Shown here: positions 42,938 through 52,520 of the stretch, piece after piece | How positions within the stretch are numbered: position 1 is the stretch's first letter | How the letters are laid out: every line of letters starts with the position of its first letter | Assembly: GCA_947502145.1 (NCBI GenBank) | Contig: CANMYO010000001.1 | Location: 1,667,501 to 1,731,500, forward strand | Origin: an uncultured Paracoccaceae bacterium | GTDB taxonomy: Bacteria; Pseudomonadota; Alphaproteobacteria; Rhodobacterales; Rhodobacteraceae | DNA length: 64,000 bases | Direction: 5' to 3' | The notes under the pieces: model-generated | The model's database searches: none | Told to the model about the DNA's origin: nothing | The model's input: only the letters and a program-made list of their open reading frames with translations | Made by a program: the position numbers and the translations under genes

Positions 42938-43975
42938 ATGACCCAAGCCAAGAAGCCTCTGATTGTACTGCTCGCTGCACCAGAAACATCAGCGTCCGTT
43001 CTTTATGGATTGTACGATGTCTTGCTCTCTGTAGGGGCAGTTTATTCTGACATGGTATCAGGAACGCCAGGTGACGAGCTGTTGGACATCAGGATTGCGT
43101 CGGCAGACGGCAAACCATTTCATTGTATTGGGAACATACCGGTTGAGCCGCATATGTCGGCCAACAATCAAGCCGAACCTGATGCCGTTGTCATATGCGA
43201 CATGTATACGTCGATCTACGATGTGCCGAAGGGCCGATACGCGCGCGAAATTGCGTGGTTGCGAAAGATGCACAGGGATGGGGCCATCCTCACGTCCGTC
43301 TGTTCAGGATCGCTCCTTCTTGCCGAAGCGGGATTGTTGGACGGGAAGGAGGCGACAGCCCATTGGGCGTACCGTGATATGTTCCAACGACACTATCCAA
43401 AAGTTGCCTTTCGCAATGAATCTATCTTGTGTCTGTCAGCCGCAGCCGACCGCATTGTGACGGCGGGTGGGGTCAGCGCGTGGCATGATCTGGCTGTTTA
43501 TCTGATCGCTAGGTTCTGCGGATACCAGCAGGCGATTGAAACTGCAAAAGTGTTTCTAATCAGCGGGCACTCGGAAGGCCAGTCACCATACTCAGTCATG
43601 ACCCGTCCAATGGAAACCTCGGATGCGCAGATTTCTGACTGCCAGGTTTGGATAGCTGACAATTACGCGCTCACCAAGCCAGTGGAAAAGATGGTTGCGC
43701 GATCCGGCTTGAACCCGAGAACTTTTTCCCGCCGGTTCCGGTCGGCAACCGGTTTTGCGCCGATTGAATATGTGCAAGCGCTCCGGATCGAAGAAGCCAA
43801 GCAGATGCTCGAGACAGATGTCCACTCCATTGACGATGTTGGTGCTTCAGTTGGTTACGAAGACCCCGCTTCGTTCCGTCGTGTATTTAAACGAGGCGTT
43901 GGCCTTTCACCTGCAGCCTATCGAAAGAAGTTCCAACGTATATCCCAAATTGCCAAGCCTGTTGCAGCAGAATGA
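42938..43975 (+). CDS. GlxA-type AraC family regulator with DJ-1/PfpI domain
   Basis: A 345-residue regulator, ATG 42938 with AAGG seven bases upstream. Residues about 5-195 form a DJ-1/PfpI-like domain with the nucleophile-elbow Cys in ILTSVCSGSLLLAEAGLL. Residues about 235-335 form the AraC DNA-binding domain (VEKMVARSGLNPRTFSRRF and SIDDVGASVGYEDPASFRRVF paraphrased). It is divergent from the BBE-like oxidoreductase. Repeat copy 4 follows. Confidence 0.9.
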   Translation: MTQAKKPLIVLLAAPETSASVLYGLYDVLLSVGAVYSDMVSGTPGDELLDIRIASADGKPFHCIGNIPVEPHMSANNQAEPDAVVICDMYTSIYDVPKGRYAREIAWLRKMHRDGAILTSVCSGSLLLAEAGLLDGKEATAHWAYRDMFQRHYPKVAFRNESILCLSAAADRIVTAGGVSAWHDLAVYLIARFCGYQQAIETAKVFLISGHSEGQSPYSVMTRPMETSDAQISDCQVWIADNYALTKPVEKMVARSGLNPRTFSRRFRSATGFAPIEYVQALRIEEAKQMLETDVHSIDDVGASVGYEDPASFRRVFKRGVGLSPAAYRKKFQRISQIAKPVAAE

Positions 43976-44029
43976 CGTCGAGCTCTTCACAAAGCGGTCA
44001 TTCGCGCATACGCAGCGAATTCACACTTT

Positions 44030-44099
44030 GTCCCGCAGGCCTCCCGTTGACGTCAAGAATTGGCCTGCCGCGCCGCCGCAAGTCCGGTTTGAGCCCAGA
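44030..44099 (+). repeat. 70-bp dispersed repeat, copy 4
   Basis: Lies between convergent genes. TTGACGTCAA is intact; the second palindrome is degraded (CCGCCGC). Confidence 0.87.
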
Positions 44100-44191
44100 T
44101 CAACAGATGCTGCATTCGGCACAAACGTCAGCTTTGGGACTCCTTGCCGGCTATGCAGGGCCGAATTTTCAATGCAGACTTCACGAATTTC

Positions 44192-45196
44192 TCACTCAGA
44201 AATCCTTACAATGATTTTGCCGCGCGCTCGCCCCGTTTCGAGATGATCAATTGAATCCCTGATTTCGCTGAACGTATAGACGCGATCAATAACGGATTTG
44301 AGAGCGCCGGAGGCGAGCATTGCCGTGAACTTTTCAATATCCGGCTGGGTTCGCGTGGCCATGAAAACCATCGCTTGCTGCTTTGAAAACTTAAAGGAAA
44401 GAAGCGCATTCAACATGTGAGCCACGGGACCCAGGAAAAATCCTTTCTGGCCTCCAACGACAACGTAGCGCCCGGTCGGCTTAAGGCACTTCTTGTACTG
44501 GTACATTCTCTTGTTTCCGACGTTGTCGAGAATGACATCATAGGTACTGCGGGTATGGGTGAAATCCGCCTTGCTGTAATCAATAACATGATCGGCCCCG
44601 AGCTCTTTGACCAAATCGACATTTGTTGGCCCGCAGATACCCGTGACCTTGGCACCCAAAGCCTTGGCAATTTGCACTGCAAAGGTTCCCACACCACCTG
44701 ATGCCCCGTTTATCAGGACGTGTTGATCGGCCTGGACATCGGCATTGTTCACAAGGCCCTGAAGGGCTGTTAGCGCCGCAACAGGAGCTGCCGCTGCCTC
44801 ATCAAAAGAAAGGCAGTCCGGTATTTTTGCAAGCTCAATTTGTTTGGCGCAAACGTATTCGGCGAAGCAACCGTCGGCGAAACCGAAAACCTTGTCTCCT
44901 GACTTAAAGCGGCTGACGTTTTCACCCACGTTTTCGACCACGCCCGAAACATCGACACCCAACCGGCTTGCCTTCGGGCGCCTCAATCCACCCGAAAGCC
45001 GTACAGGAAGCGGAGTCCCTGTCATGTTGTGCCAGTCATACGGATTCACCGACACGGACCTTACGGCAACAAGTACCTCATCCGGGCCGCAGATTGGGCG
45101 AACAGCGTCTTTAATCTTAAGTTCTTTGGCTGGTCCATAGCGGTCATGCGCGACAGTTCGCATCATCGGTGCTTGGCCAATGTGGTTCTGATGCAT
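44192..45196 (-). CDS. NAD(P)-dependent MDR alcohol dehydrogenase / quinone oxidoreductase
   Basis: A 334-residue medium-chain dehydrogenase/reductase without the structural-zinc Cys cluster. Features are GVDVSGVVENVGENVSRFKSGD, LINGASGGVGTFAVQIAKALGA (Rossmann GxxGxxG) and VIDYSKADFTH. ATG 45196 has AAGGAA seven bases upstream. It probably reduces quinones or unsaturated ketones with NADPH. It is divergent from a TetR gene across two palindromic operators, which suggests electrophile or xenobiotic induction. Confidence 0.88.
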   Translation of the reverse strand: MHQNHIGQAPMMRTVAHDRYGPAKELKIKDAVRPICGPDEVLVAVRSVSVNPYDWHNMTGTPLPVRLSGGLRRPKASRLGVDVSGVVENVGENVSRFKSGDKVFGFADGCFAEYVCAKQIELAKIPDCLSFDEAAAAPVAALTALQGLVNNADVQADQHVLINGASGGVGTFAVQIAKALGAKVTGICGPTNVDLVKELGADHVIDYSKADFTHTRSTYDVILDNVGNKRMYQYKKCLKPTGRYVVVGGQKGFFLGPVAHMLNALLSFKFSKQQAMVFMATRTQPDIEKFTAMLASGALKSVIDRVYTFSEIRDSIDHLETGRARGKIIVRISE

Positions 45197-45223
45197 CTCA
45201 ATTCCTTCGGCAAAATATCCCTA

Positions 45224-45273
45224 TACGTACACTGTACGTATGTAGAAATATACCTAGACGTACAGTGTACGTT
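45224..45273. promoter_or_regulatory. Paired TetR operators between the MDR oxidoreductase and TetR genes
   Basis: ACGTACACTGTACGTA (45225-45240) and ACGTACAGTGTACGTT (45258-45273) are near-perfect palindromes sharing 14 of 16 bases. Their centres are 33 bp apart, three helical turns. This arrangement fits cooperative TetR binding and control of both divergent genes. Confidence 0.8.
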
Positions 45274-45305
45274 CGTCAATACAGAATTGACGGGTAAGAG
45301 ATCGA

Positions 45306-45974
45306 ATGAACGCAAGATCATCTAACAAAAAACAATTTCTGGATCGGCCACGTATCATCGACGTCGCGATCGGTTTCGCTGACGTGCATGGCGTTGAAGA
45401 CATGACCATGCGCAAGATCGCGGGAGAGCTGAATTGCGGGGTGATGTCCCTTTATAATCATGTTGCCAACAAGGAAGAACTTCTCACAGCCATGCTGGAT
45501 GCGGTCGTCGGAAAGTTCGACACACCCGATTTCGAAAGTGACTGGAAGGTTGCGATGCGGGCATCGGCGCGATCTGCGAACAAGGTGCTGCTGTGTCATC
45601 ACTGGGCCGTTCGGGAATGGAACCTGCGCATGCCGGGCCCCAACCGAACGCGTTACATGGATTCCATTCTTGGGGCGTTGACACGCGCAAATTTGGACGA
45701 CGCGATCATTTATCGCGGGTATCACGCCATCACCATGCATATAGTTGGGTTTTCGCAGCAGCAAATCGGGTATCAGAAAGTCCTCGGTCCGGATTTCCAC
45801 GAAACTGTAGAGGGCTTTCTAAGCGGGCTAGGGGGGAACTATCCTTACCTGGCCGACCATGTCCGCGCCCATCTCGACGGGCCGGACGACTGCGATGAAT
45901 TCCTGTTTGTGCTCGACTTAATACTCGATGGATTGGAAAGAGCCGTCCCTTGTTCGCCGGGCGAGACGAAGTAG
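45306..45974 (+). CDS. TetR family transcriptional regulator
   Basis: A 222-residue regulator, start ATG 45306. The HTH is GVEDMTMRKIAGELNCGVMSLYNHVANKEELL (paraphrased; residues about 29-60), with a C-terminal all-helical ligand domain of the TetR_C_11-like type. Two palindromes lie upstream. It probably represses itself and the divergent oxidoreductase. Confidence 0.9.
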   Translation: MNARSSNKKQFLDRPRIIDVAIGFADVHGVEDMTMRKIAGELNCGVMSLYNHVANKEELLTAMLDAVVGKFDTPDFESDWKVAMRASARSANKVLLCHHWAVREWNLRMPGPNRTRYMDSILGALTRANLDDAIIYRGYHAITMHIVGFSQQQIGYQKVLGPDFHETVEGFLSGLGGNYPYLADHVRAHLDGPDDCDEFLFVLDLILDGLERAVPCSPGETK

Positions 45975-46449
45975 CAAGTCCGGTAACAGCGAAGGTTGCC
46001 GTTAGGACTCACCCAAGGACTACGGCAAGGAAAACGAGCGGAACACTGACCTATCAAGACGAGATGTTTATCCGAACAGCAAAAGCGGCCCTTCGTCCGG
46101 TTGCAGCGAATGCCCCCGTCGTCCCGCTGAGAGTGAATTCGTCGACATAGAAGCCTCGCGCCTGCGGCGCATGTCCGGAATGCGGGCTGCGTCCGCAGCA
46201 TCCTCACCGGTATGTGGACGGCGGGCATGGGCCGTCCGTGAAAACTGCTAGACTGGACTTCCACAGGAAGCGCGAGTTCCTCGATCAAGCGAGCCGATGG
46301 ACCTTTGCGCCTAGTTGCGGTTCCATGTGCCTTCGACCAGTGTTTTCCTGATCGGCAAAGCAGCGACCCTACAGGGTGCCGCGAATGCGCAATGCGTTGG
46401 GATTTATGCGCCGATAGGCAGGGCCGGCATATGACGAAATTCCTTATTT
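45975..46449. other. Intergenic region upstream of the phytase-like gene
   Basis: About 475 bp before the Pho box. Short frames exist but none shows a domain. It has GC-rich runs with short self-complementary stretches (for example around 46150-46240) similar in style to the flanks of the dispersed repeats, but no full copy. Confidence 0.45.
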
Positions 46450-46478
46450 TGTCATGCCTGTGTCATCCCACTGTTACG
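46450..46478 (+). promoter_or_regulatory. Three-unit Pho box
   Basis: TGTCATG (46450), TGTCATC (46461) and TGTTACG (46472) are direct repeats at exact 11-bp spacing, each a 7-bp PhoB half-site with 4-bp linkers. They lie 65-93 bp before the phytase-like gene and predict induction under phosphate starvation. Confidence 0.75.
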
Positions 46479-46542
46479 ATCTGCCTTTTGGTGTGCGGGG
46501 GTGGGAGCAATTGGTCTCCCCATGACATTCACCGGGGGAAAC

Positions 46543-48678
46543 ATGATTTTTCGACTAACACTGACTTCTGTGATCGCGTTGGCGACAACGCCAGCGATGT
46601 CACAAGAGATGAACTTCAATCGCATCGCCTCGTTTATGGTGGCACAGAACGCACCAGACGCAGAGGAAAGCTCAGCCGAGATCATCTCCGTCACCGAGGA
46701 CGGCATGACGCTCGTCTACACCGATGGACCGGCGGAGGTCGTGGGCTTCATCGATATCACGGATCCTGCCAACCCGGCCGCGCTGGGGGCGATTGAGCTG
46801 GCCGGCGAGCCGACCAGCGTTTCCGTGAAGGGCATGACCGCCTTTCTAGGAGAGAACACCTCAGAAGATTACATCAACGTCTCGGGCGTGCTTCACGCGG
46901 TGGACGTCCCCAGCCAGACCGTTCTGGCCTCCTGCGATCTGGGGGGGCAGCCTGACAGCGTCGCTGTTTCGCCCGATGGCACTTTTGTTGCCGTTGCCAT
47001 TGAGAACGAGCGGGACGAGGATCTGGGCGATGGCCGCGTGGGCCAGATGCCCGCAGGCTATGTGGCGATCGTGCCCACCACCGCGGGCAGTCTCAACTGT
47101 GACGGCATGATCATTGCCGACATCGCAGGGCTGGCCGATGTGGCCCCGGAAGATCCGGAGCCGGAATTCGTCGCGATCAACGAGGAAAACGAGATCGTCG
47201 TCAGCTTGCAGGAAAACAACCATTTGGTTGTGCTGGCCGCTAATGGGTCTGTCCTCAGCCACTTCTCCGCGGGCGACGTTGAGCTTGTCGGCGTGGACAC
47301 CGGGGAAGAAGGCGCCCTGAACTTCAATGAGACGATCACCGTTGTACGCGAGCCTGACTCGGTTACGTGGATCGACAACACGCACTTCGCCACCGCCAAC
47401 GAGGGCGACATGGATGGCGGCTCCCGCGGGTGGACGATCTTCAGCCAAACAGGGGACGTGGTCTACGAGAGCGGCGTCTCGTTCGAGCACGCGATCGTCG
47501 AGGTCGGCCACTACCCGGAAGAGCGTTCCGGCAACAAGGGCGTGGAGCCCGAGAGCGTGACCTTCGACGTCTTCAACGGGACGCCCTACCTTTTTGTCGG
47601 CGCCGAGCGGTCCTCGATTGTCGGTGTTTACAACGTCACCGATCTGGCCAATCCGGTGTTGGAGCAACTGCTGCCGTCCGGCATCGGGCCGGAAGGCTAC
47701 GTGACGATCCCGGAGCGAAACCTGCTGATCTCCGCCAACGAGACAGACGATGCGGGCGCGCGCGCGCACGTGATGCTGTTCGAATATCAGGACGCCCCGG
47801 CTGTCTATCCGCACCTGACTTCTGCCGGCATGGATGAGCTGACAGGCTGGGGCGCAATCTCCGGCCAGGTGATGGCCGAGGACGGGACGATCTTTGCCGT
47901 CTCCGACAGCTTCTACGGGATGCAGCCGACAATCTTCCAGGTCGATGTCAGCGAAACGCCGGCTCGTATCGTGGACTCCATCCGCGTCACCCGCGAAGGC
48001 CAGCCCGCTCAGTTGATGGACATGGAAGGGATCGCGCTGGACGGCGAAGGCGGCTTCTGGATCGCCTCCGAGGGTCGCTCTGACCGTCTGGTGCCGCACG
48101 CGATCTACCACGTGAGTGCCGAAGGTGCGATCAAGGACTACATCGCCCTGCCGAACGAGCTGCTGGCGGTTGAGCGTCGCTTTGGCTTTGAAGGCATTAC
48201 CCGGGTCGGTGACATGCTCTATGTCGCCGTGCAGCGTGAATGGCGCGACGATCCGGCCAACCATGTCAAGGTTCTGGGCTACAACCTGGAGACCGAGGCG
48301 TGGTCGGTGATCCATTACGCCAAGACAGAGCCTGCCACAGGTTGGGTCGGTTTGTCGGAGATCGTGGCCTACGGGGACTTCATGTACTTCATCGAGCGCG
48401 ACAATCAGCACGACGCCCGCGCCGTGACCAAGTTGATCACCCGCGTGCCAATGTCAGCCATGAAAGACATGGTTGCGCTTAGGGAGACACCTGCCGTTCT
48501 GCAGCCGGAAACGGTGGTTGATTTGCTCCCCTTGCTGACTTCTACCGGCGGCTATGTGCTGGATAAGGTCGAGGGCCTCGCGATTGCCGAAGACGGTACG
48601 ATGTGGGTCTCCACCGACAATGACGGTGTGGATGACCATTCCGGTGAGACGATGTTCTTTTCGGTGAAAGCCAAATAG
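46543..48678 (+). CDS. Secreted choice-of-anchor/phytase esterase-like protein
   Basis: A 711-residue exported protein, start ATG 46543 with a signal peptide ending near PAMS-QEM. Residues about 20-400 form a beta-propeller-like region with SPDGTFVAVAIENERDED and GPEGYVTIPERNLLISANE, as in choice-of-anchor I proteins. Residues about 430-700 match the esterase-like-activity-of-phytase family (LDMEGIALDGEGGFWIASEG-like segment and VEGLAIAEDGTMWVSTDNDG). It likely binds Ca2+ and hydrolyses phosphate esters outside the cytoplasm. The Pho box upstream supports a phosphate-scavenging role. Codon use is more GC-rich than in neighbouring genes. Confidence 0.82.
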   Translation: MIFRLTLTSVIALATTPAMSQEMNFNRIASFMVAQNAPDAEESSAEIISVTEDGMTLVYTDGPAEVVGFIDITDPANPAALGAIELAGEPTSVSVKGMTAFLGENTSEDYINVSGVLHAVDVPSQTVLASCDLGGQPDSVAVSPDGTFVAVAIENERDEDLGDGRVGQMPAGYVAIVPTTAGSLNCDGMIIADIAGLADVAPEDPEPEFVAINEENEIVVSLQENNHLVVLAANGSVLSHFSAGDVELVGVDTGEEGALNFNETITVVREPDSVTWIDNTHFATANEGDMDGGSRGWTIFSQTGDVVYESGVSFEHAIVEVGHYPEERSGNKGVEPESVTFDVFNGTPYLFVGAERSSIVGVYNVTDLANPVLEQLLPSGIGPEGYVTIPERNLLISANETDDAGARAHVMLFEYQDAPAVYPHLTSAGMDELTGWGAISGQVMAEDGTIFAVSDSFYGMQPTIFQVDVSETPARIVDSIRVTREGQPAQLMDMEGIALDGEGGFWIASEGRSDRLVPHAIYHVSAEGAIKDYIALPNELLAVERRFGFEGITRVGDMLYVAVQREWRDDPANHVKVLGYNLETEAWSVIHYAKTEPATGWVGLSEIVAYGDFMYFIERDNQHDARAVTKLITRVPMSAMKDMVALRETPAVLQPETVVDLLPLLTSTGGYVLDKVEGLAIAEDGTMWVSTDNDGVDDHSGETMFFSVKAK

Positions 48679-48685
48679 AGAGGTC

Positions 48686-48718
48686 TGGGCCCACATTGAT
48701 CGGTGCGATGTGGGCCCA
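48686..48718 (+). terminator. Terminator-like hairpin after the phytase-like gene
   Basis: TGGGCCCACAT (48686-48696) and ATGTGGGCCCA (48708-48718) form a perfect 11-bp stem with an 11-nt loop, eight bases after the stop codon. No T-tract follows. Confidence 0.65.
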
Positions 48719-48971
48719 ACAACACAGGGAAGTCTGCTTGGGACTCCGGTTCGATGATGCGCTCATCGCCTCGGTTGACCGCCACCGCGCGACCTTTGTG
48801 CGAGTTCGTGAAACCATACCAAGAGGCCGTTGGAACTCCAAATTTTGAACAGCGGATTTGTCCCGCGGTCTGTGAGTTCGAGCTTGCTCGGATTTCGCGC
48901 TTGCGGTGAATGTTTCTTTCGACGGGCCGCGCACTGCTCGGGTGAATGACCGCAATTGGCCGTGCGTGATG

Positions 48972-49256
48972 CTACACGCCCCGAAAAAGGCTGATAAGAA
49001 GCCGACCGATGATAAGAAATAGCATCCAAAGGCACAAGCCGCCGAGGATGATCCAGTTCGAAAAGATCGCAGTGACGCCATATTGCAAGTGGAAGATCGT
49101 CAATGCGGACAACATGCACAGTATTGCGTAGGCAATGTTTGCTGCCGCGCTGTATCCGAATGGCGCGAGAAAACGCGTTCTGGTTTGGCCTAGGATCAAA
49201 TGGGCCATTGCGTTCATCATCAGAAAGCCGATGGCTGGGTCCCCAAGAAATGACAT
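48972..49256 (-). CDS. Small membrane protein, unknown
   Basis: A 94-residue protein with three hydrophobic segments, start ATG 49256 with GGGAGG upstream. It begins MSFLGDPAIGFLMMNAMAHL and ends in LIIGRLLISLFRGV. No family is recognised. It is downstream of the Old Yellow Enzyme gene on the same strand and may share its transcript. Confidence 0.6.
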   Translation of the reverse strand: MSFLGDPAIGFLMMNAMAHLILGQTRTRFLAPFGYSAAANIAYAILCMLSALTIFHLQYGVTAIFSNWIILGGLCLWMLFLIIGRLLISLFRGV

Positions 49257-49350
49257 GAATGCCTCCCGTTTGGAAGTATTGGTGCAAGAAGGTAGGAGTG
49301 GCCGGCCGCCATCCGTCCAAGCGGATAAGCCGACCACTCCATGGCGCGCG

Positions 49351-50433
49351 CTACAGGCTAGGATAGTCGGTATAGCCCTTGACGCCCGGCGTATAGAATG
49401 TCGCCGGATCCGGATTGGCAAGTTCGGCGCCGCTTCTGTATCGCTCGACAAGGTCCGGGTTGGCGATAAAGGGTACGCCAAACGCAACGGCGTCCGCTTT
49501 CCCGGCTTTTATCAGTGCCTCCGCAGATGCCGGTGTCTGCCCACCGTTCTGGATCAACACGCCGCTGTAAGCATCGCGGATGTGATGGCTGATGCTGGGA
49601 ACGTCGGTCTTCATGGGATGGTCGCCGTCGATCAGCGGCTCCAGAAGATGCAGGTACGCCAGTTTGCGCGAGGAGAGCTCACCCGCTGCGTGAACGAACA
49701 GGGCAGCAGGATCGCTGTCGGAAATCCCAAAGACACTGTTTGTTGGCGAAAAGCGAACGCCGATCTTTTCGCTTCCGATTTCTGCGCTTACCGCGTCCAC
49801 AACTTCAAGCAGGAAGCGGGTCCGGTTTTGGATTGAGCCGCCGTAGACATCTGCCCGCTCGTTAGCGCCGTCGCGTAGAAAGGCATCAATCAGGAAGTTG
49901 TTGGCCGCGTGAATCTCAACCCCATCGATCCCGGCGACGATCGCCCGTTTCGCGGCGATGGCAAAGTCGGCAATGGTCTCTGCGATTTCGGACAAGGTCA
50001 TTTCCTGGGGTGTTTCGAATTTGGTCGGTATGCCCCGAGAATTGGGGATCTCGCCTGCGGCGGGAATGGATGAGGGGGCCAGTGGTTTCTGCCCGTCGAT
50101 GTACTCGCTAAGAACGCTGCGGCCCATGTGCCAGATCTGCATGAAAATTCGACCGCCATTGGCGTGAACAGTGTCGGCGACCCGTTCCCAACCCGCCTGT
50201 TGGGCATCGGTGTAGATACCCGGCGCACCGGGCCAGCCATCGCCGCGCGCGTTGATTGCTGTGGCCTCGGTGATGATTAGTCCCGCTGTCGCGCGTTGAC
50301 TGTAATAGTTCGCGACGATTTCCGTTGGCACACCACTTGCCCCACTGCGCCCGCGGGTCATCGGGGCCATGATAATTCGGTTGGGCAACGTGAGGCTGCC
50401 GATCTCAATTGGTTCGAAAAGTTTCGATGTCAC
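49351..50433 (-). CDS. Old Yellow Enzyme family NADH:flavin oxidoreductase
   Basis: A 360-residue FMN TIM barrel. It begins LFEPIEIGSLTLPNRIIMAPMTRGRS with the conserved Thr near residue 26. The substrate-binding pair is seen as GVEIHAANNFLIDAFLRDG (His and Asn), followed by YGGSIQNRTRFLLEVVDAV. It reduces activated C=C bonds or nitro groups with NAD(P)H. It is divergent from a LysR gene, a typical arrangement for substrate-induced reductases. Confidence 0.92.
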   Translation of the reverse strand: MTSKLFEPIEIGSLTLPNRIIMAPMTRGRSGASGVPTEIVANYYSQRATAGLIITEATAINARGDGWPGAPGIYTDAQQAGWERVADTVHANGGRIFMQIWHMGRSVLSEYIDGQKPLAPSSIPAAGEIPNSRGIPTKFETPQEMTLSEIAETIADFAIAAKRAIVAGIDGVEIHAANNFLIDAFLRDGANERADVYGGSIQNRTRFLLEVVDAVSAEIGSEKIGVRFSPTNSVFGISDSDPAALFVHAAGELSSRKLAYLHLLEPLIDGDHPMKTDVPSISHHIRDAYSGVLIQNGGQTPASAEALIKAGKADAVAFGVPFIANPDLVERYRSGAELANPDPATFYTPGVKGYTDYPSL

Positions 50434-50532
50434 AGGAAAGCTCTCCTTTGTTTGCTTCCCCGTTGACCTAGAGAGTCGAATGGCATGTTATAATAATCCA
50501 AAACTGAAAAATACTATTACTGGTGAACAATA

Positions 50533-51450
50533 ATGAAAGCGGAAGGACTGTCAGAATTTCTTGCAGTTGCGCGCGCAGGTGGGTTTTCGCGTGCTGCTGC
50601 GACCATGGACGTCTCGGTGGCCCATATTAGCCGTCAGGTCGCGCGTTTGGAGAAACAACTTAACGTCCGGTTGTTTGAGCGCAGCACACGTTCAGTCAGT
50701 CTTACACCTGCCGGAGAGCGGTTGCGGGACAAGGTCGAACCGTTGCAGAGCGCCATAGCTGACGCCCTCTCGGACGCAACACAGGGTTCGCGGGCGATGT
50801 CAGGAAAAGTGCGTATCGCTTCTTTGACCAGTTCCTTCGCTGACACCGTTGTAACCCCGACGCTGCTGGATATCTCGGAAGATTTTCCTGATCTCGAAAT
50901 TCAGATCGACTACGAAGCGCGTCAAGTCGATCTGATCCGTGAAGGGTATGACCTTGCATTGAGGAGTGGTCCGTTGCGGGACAGTTCCCTCGTCGCAGTC
51001 CCGTTGGCCCGCCGACTATTTGTTGCGGCGGCCAGCGAAGAGTACCTTCACAAATACGGAGAGCCCGGTCATCCCAGTGAACTGACTGACCACAGGTGCA
51101 TCGGCATTCGCAGTGACCGTTGGGCCTTCACCGAAAACGACAAACCATTAACCGTATCTATTTCCTCAAACCTGCGCTTGAATGCTGGCCCTGCAATCGC
51201 GGAAGCTTGCCGTCGCGGTCTTGGCATTGCCTATATGGCGAACACGGGGTTCGGCGATCTCATTTCGAGCGGAGCGATCAAGCCGATTCTGGCCCCGTAC
51301 TGGCGTTGCGAGATGTCGATATTCGCGGTGCGTGCCAACCGCGACTTTTTGCCGAATCGCGTGCGTCTGGTCATTGATCGGCTGGCCGAGGCGTCCGCTC
51401 GATTTGAAGAAGGCGAAGCGCGGTTGGTTTCAAAGCTGATGGGCACTTGA
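50533..51450 (+). CDS. LysR family transcriptional regulator
   Basis: A 305-residue LysR protein. The HTH is FLAVARAGGFSRAAATMDVSVAHISRQVARLEKQL (paraphrased; residues about 6-41), followed by the LysR substrate-binding domain with SSFADTVVTPTLLDISEDFPDLEI. It belongs to the CrgA/DsdC-like clade. It is divergent from the OYE gene and likely controls it. Confidence 0.92.
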   Translation: MKAEGLSEFLAVARAGGFSRAAATMDVSVAHISRQVARLEKQLNVRLFERSTRSVSLTPAGERLRDKVEPLQSAIADALSDATQGSRAMSGKVRIASLTSSFADTVVTPTLLDISEDFPDLEIQIDYEARQVDLIREGYDLALRSGPLRDSSLVAVPLARRLFVAAASEEYLHKYGEPGHPSELTDHRCIGIRSDRWAFTENDKPLTVSISSNLRLNAGPAIAEACRRGLGIAYMANTGFGDLISSGAIKPILAPYWRCEMSIFAVRANRDFLPNRVRLVIDRLAEASARFEEGEARLVSKLMGT

Positions 51451-51467
51451 GCGAACGCCCACCGATG

Positions 51468-52373
51468 CTAAAGCCTTACGGTCTGGCCGCTATCCCCTTT
51501 GAGAAGGCCAGCAAGCCTGGGCATGGCCTCAACGAGATGGGCGCTGAGCGCGCGCACGCGCGCATTGCCGCGAAGATCGGCGTGACGAAGCAACCAAAGG
51601 TTCTGTCGCGGAACAAATTCCGGATCGGTGATCCGCAATAGATTTGGGTCAGGATCACATAGGACACAAGGCAGCATGACCATTCCAATCCCCGCGTGAC
51701 AGGCCACCATTTGCGTCCGCATATCGCTTGCACGCAAGTTGGTTGGCAATTCGGGGTAGGGCGTGCTTTTCTTCCATGTCTCGCGACTGCCAAACGGACT
51801 GAAGCTGATCCAACCAGCGCCGTCGCCATACAGGTCACCCTCCAGACCATCGAGATAAGACTGCGAAACGTAGATAGCACGAGCCGTTTCCGTCAGACGC
51901 CGTCCCACGAGATGATCGCTTGGGCTCTCACCAAAACGCAGAGCGAGGTCTGCATCGCGGCGGTCAAGATCGGAGAGCGAGGCGCTGGTGATAAGGCGTA
52001 AATCGACATTCGGGTGCGCGCGGCGAAAGTCATCGAGGATGGACAACAGGGGCGGCACGGACAGCACGTCACCCGCGGCAAGAGTGACCGAACCCACAAG
52101 CTGTCGATCTGCACCAAAGGCACGCCGGTCCAGCGCAACGATCTGGTCCTCAATCGCGACCGCCGTCTCATAGAAATCCCGACCTGCTGGCGTCAGTTCG
52201 ATACGGCCGCCAACGCGTTGATGGAGCGGTGAGCCGACCGTTGCGCTAAGGCTCTCTAGTTTTCGCGCGACGGTCGAGTGGCTGACACCGAGCGCCTCGC
52301 CTGCCGCACGGGTTGATCCACTGCGGAAGAATAGCAGGAATAGCCTCAGATCATCCCAATCTCTTTGTCTCAT
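51468..52373 (-). CDS. LysR family transcriptional regulator
   Basis: A 301-residue LysR protein from ATG 52373 (MRQRDWDDLRLFLLFF). The HTH is GSTRAAGEALGVSHSTVARKLESL; the effector domain contains GSVTLAAGDVLSVPPLLSILDDF. It is divergent from the DUF1330-like/dehalogenase-like gene pair and may regulate them. It converges with the other LysR gene with 17 bp between stops. Confidence 0.9.
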   Translation of the reverse strand: MRQRDWDDLRLFLLFFRSGSTRAAGEALGVSHSTVARKLESLSATVGSPLHQRVGGRIELTPAGRDFYETAVAIEDQIVALDRRAFGADRQLVGSVTLAAGDVLSVPPLLSILDDFRRAHPNVDLRLITSASLSDLDRRDADLALRFGESPSDHLVGRRLTETARAIYVSQSYLDGLEGDLYGDGAGWISFSPFGSRETWKKSTPYPELPTNLRASDMRTQMVACHAGIGMVMLPCVLCDPDPNLLRITDPEFVPRQNLWLLRHADLRGNARVRALSAHLVEAMPRLAGLLKGDSGQTVRL

Positions 52374-52520
52374 TGGTGCACCATGATGTCTCAAGTTGGC
52401 AAATTGTGTTGCGAATTCGAGACTACTAGCTTCACCTCCATCGCGCAACAAAGCGCGTCACTGCCACGGTCAAGTGATTGCTGGCTGAGGAAAATGAAAC
52501 CAGAGACTGGAGTCCAGATC

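Noticed and set aside
45318-45800. 160-codon minus-strand frame inside the TetR gene
   Set aside because: The plus-strand TetR HTH is clear and the antisense frame has no recognisable features.
46861-48411. 516-codon open frame antisense to the phytase-like gene
   Set aside because: A product of GC-rich codon bias; no domain, signal peptide or ribosome-binding site.
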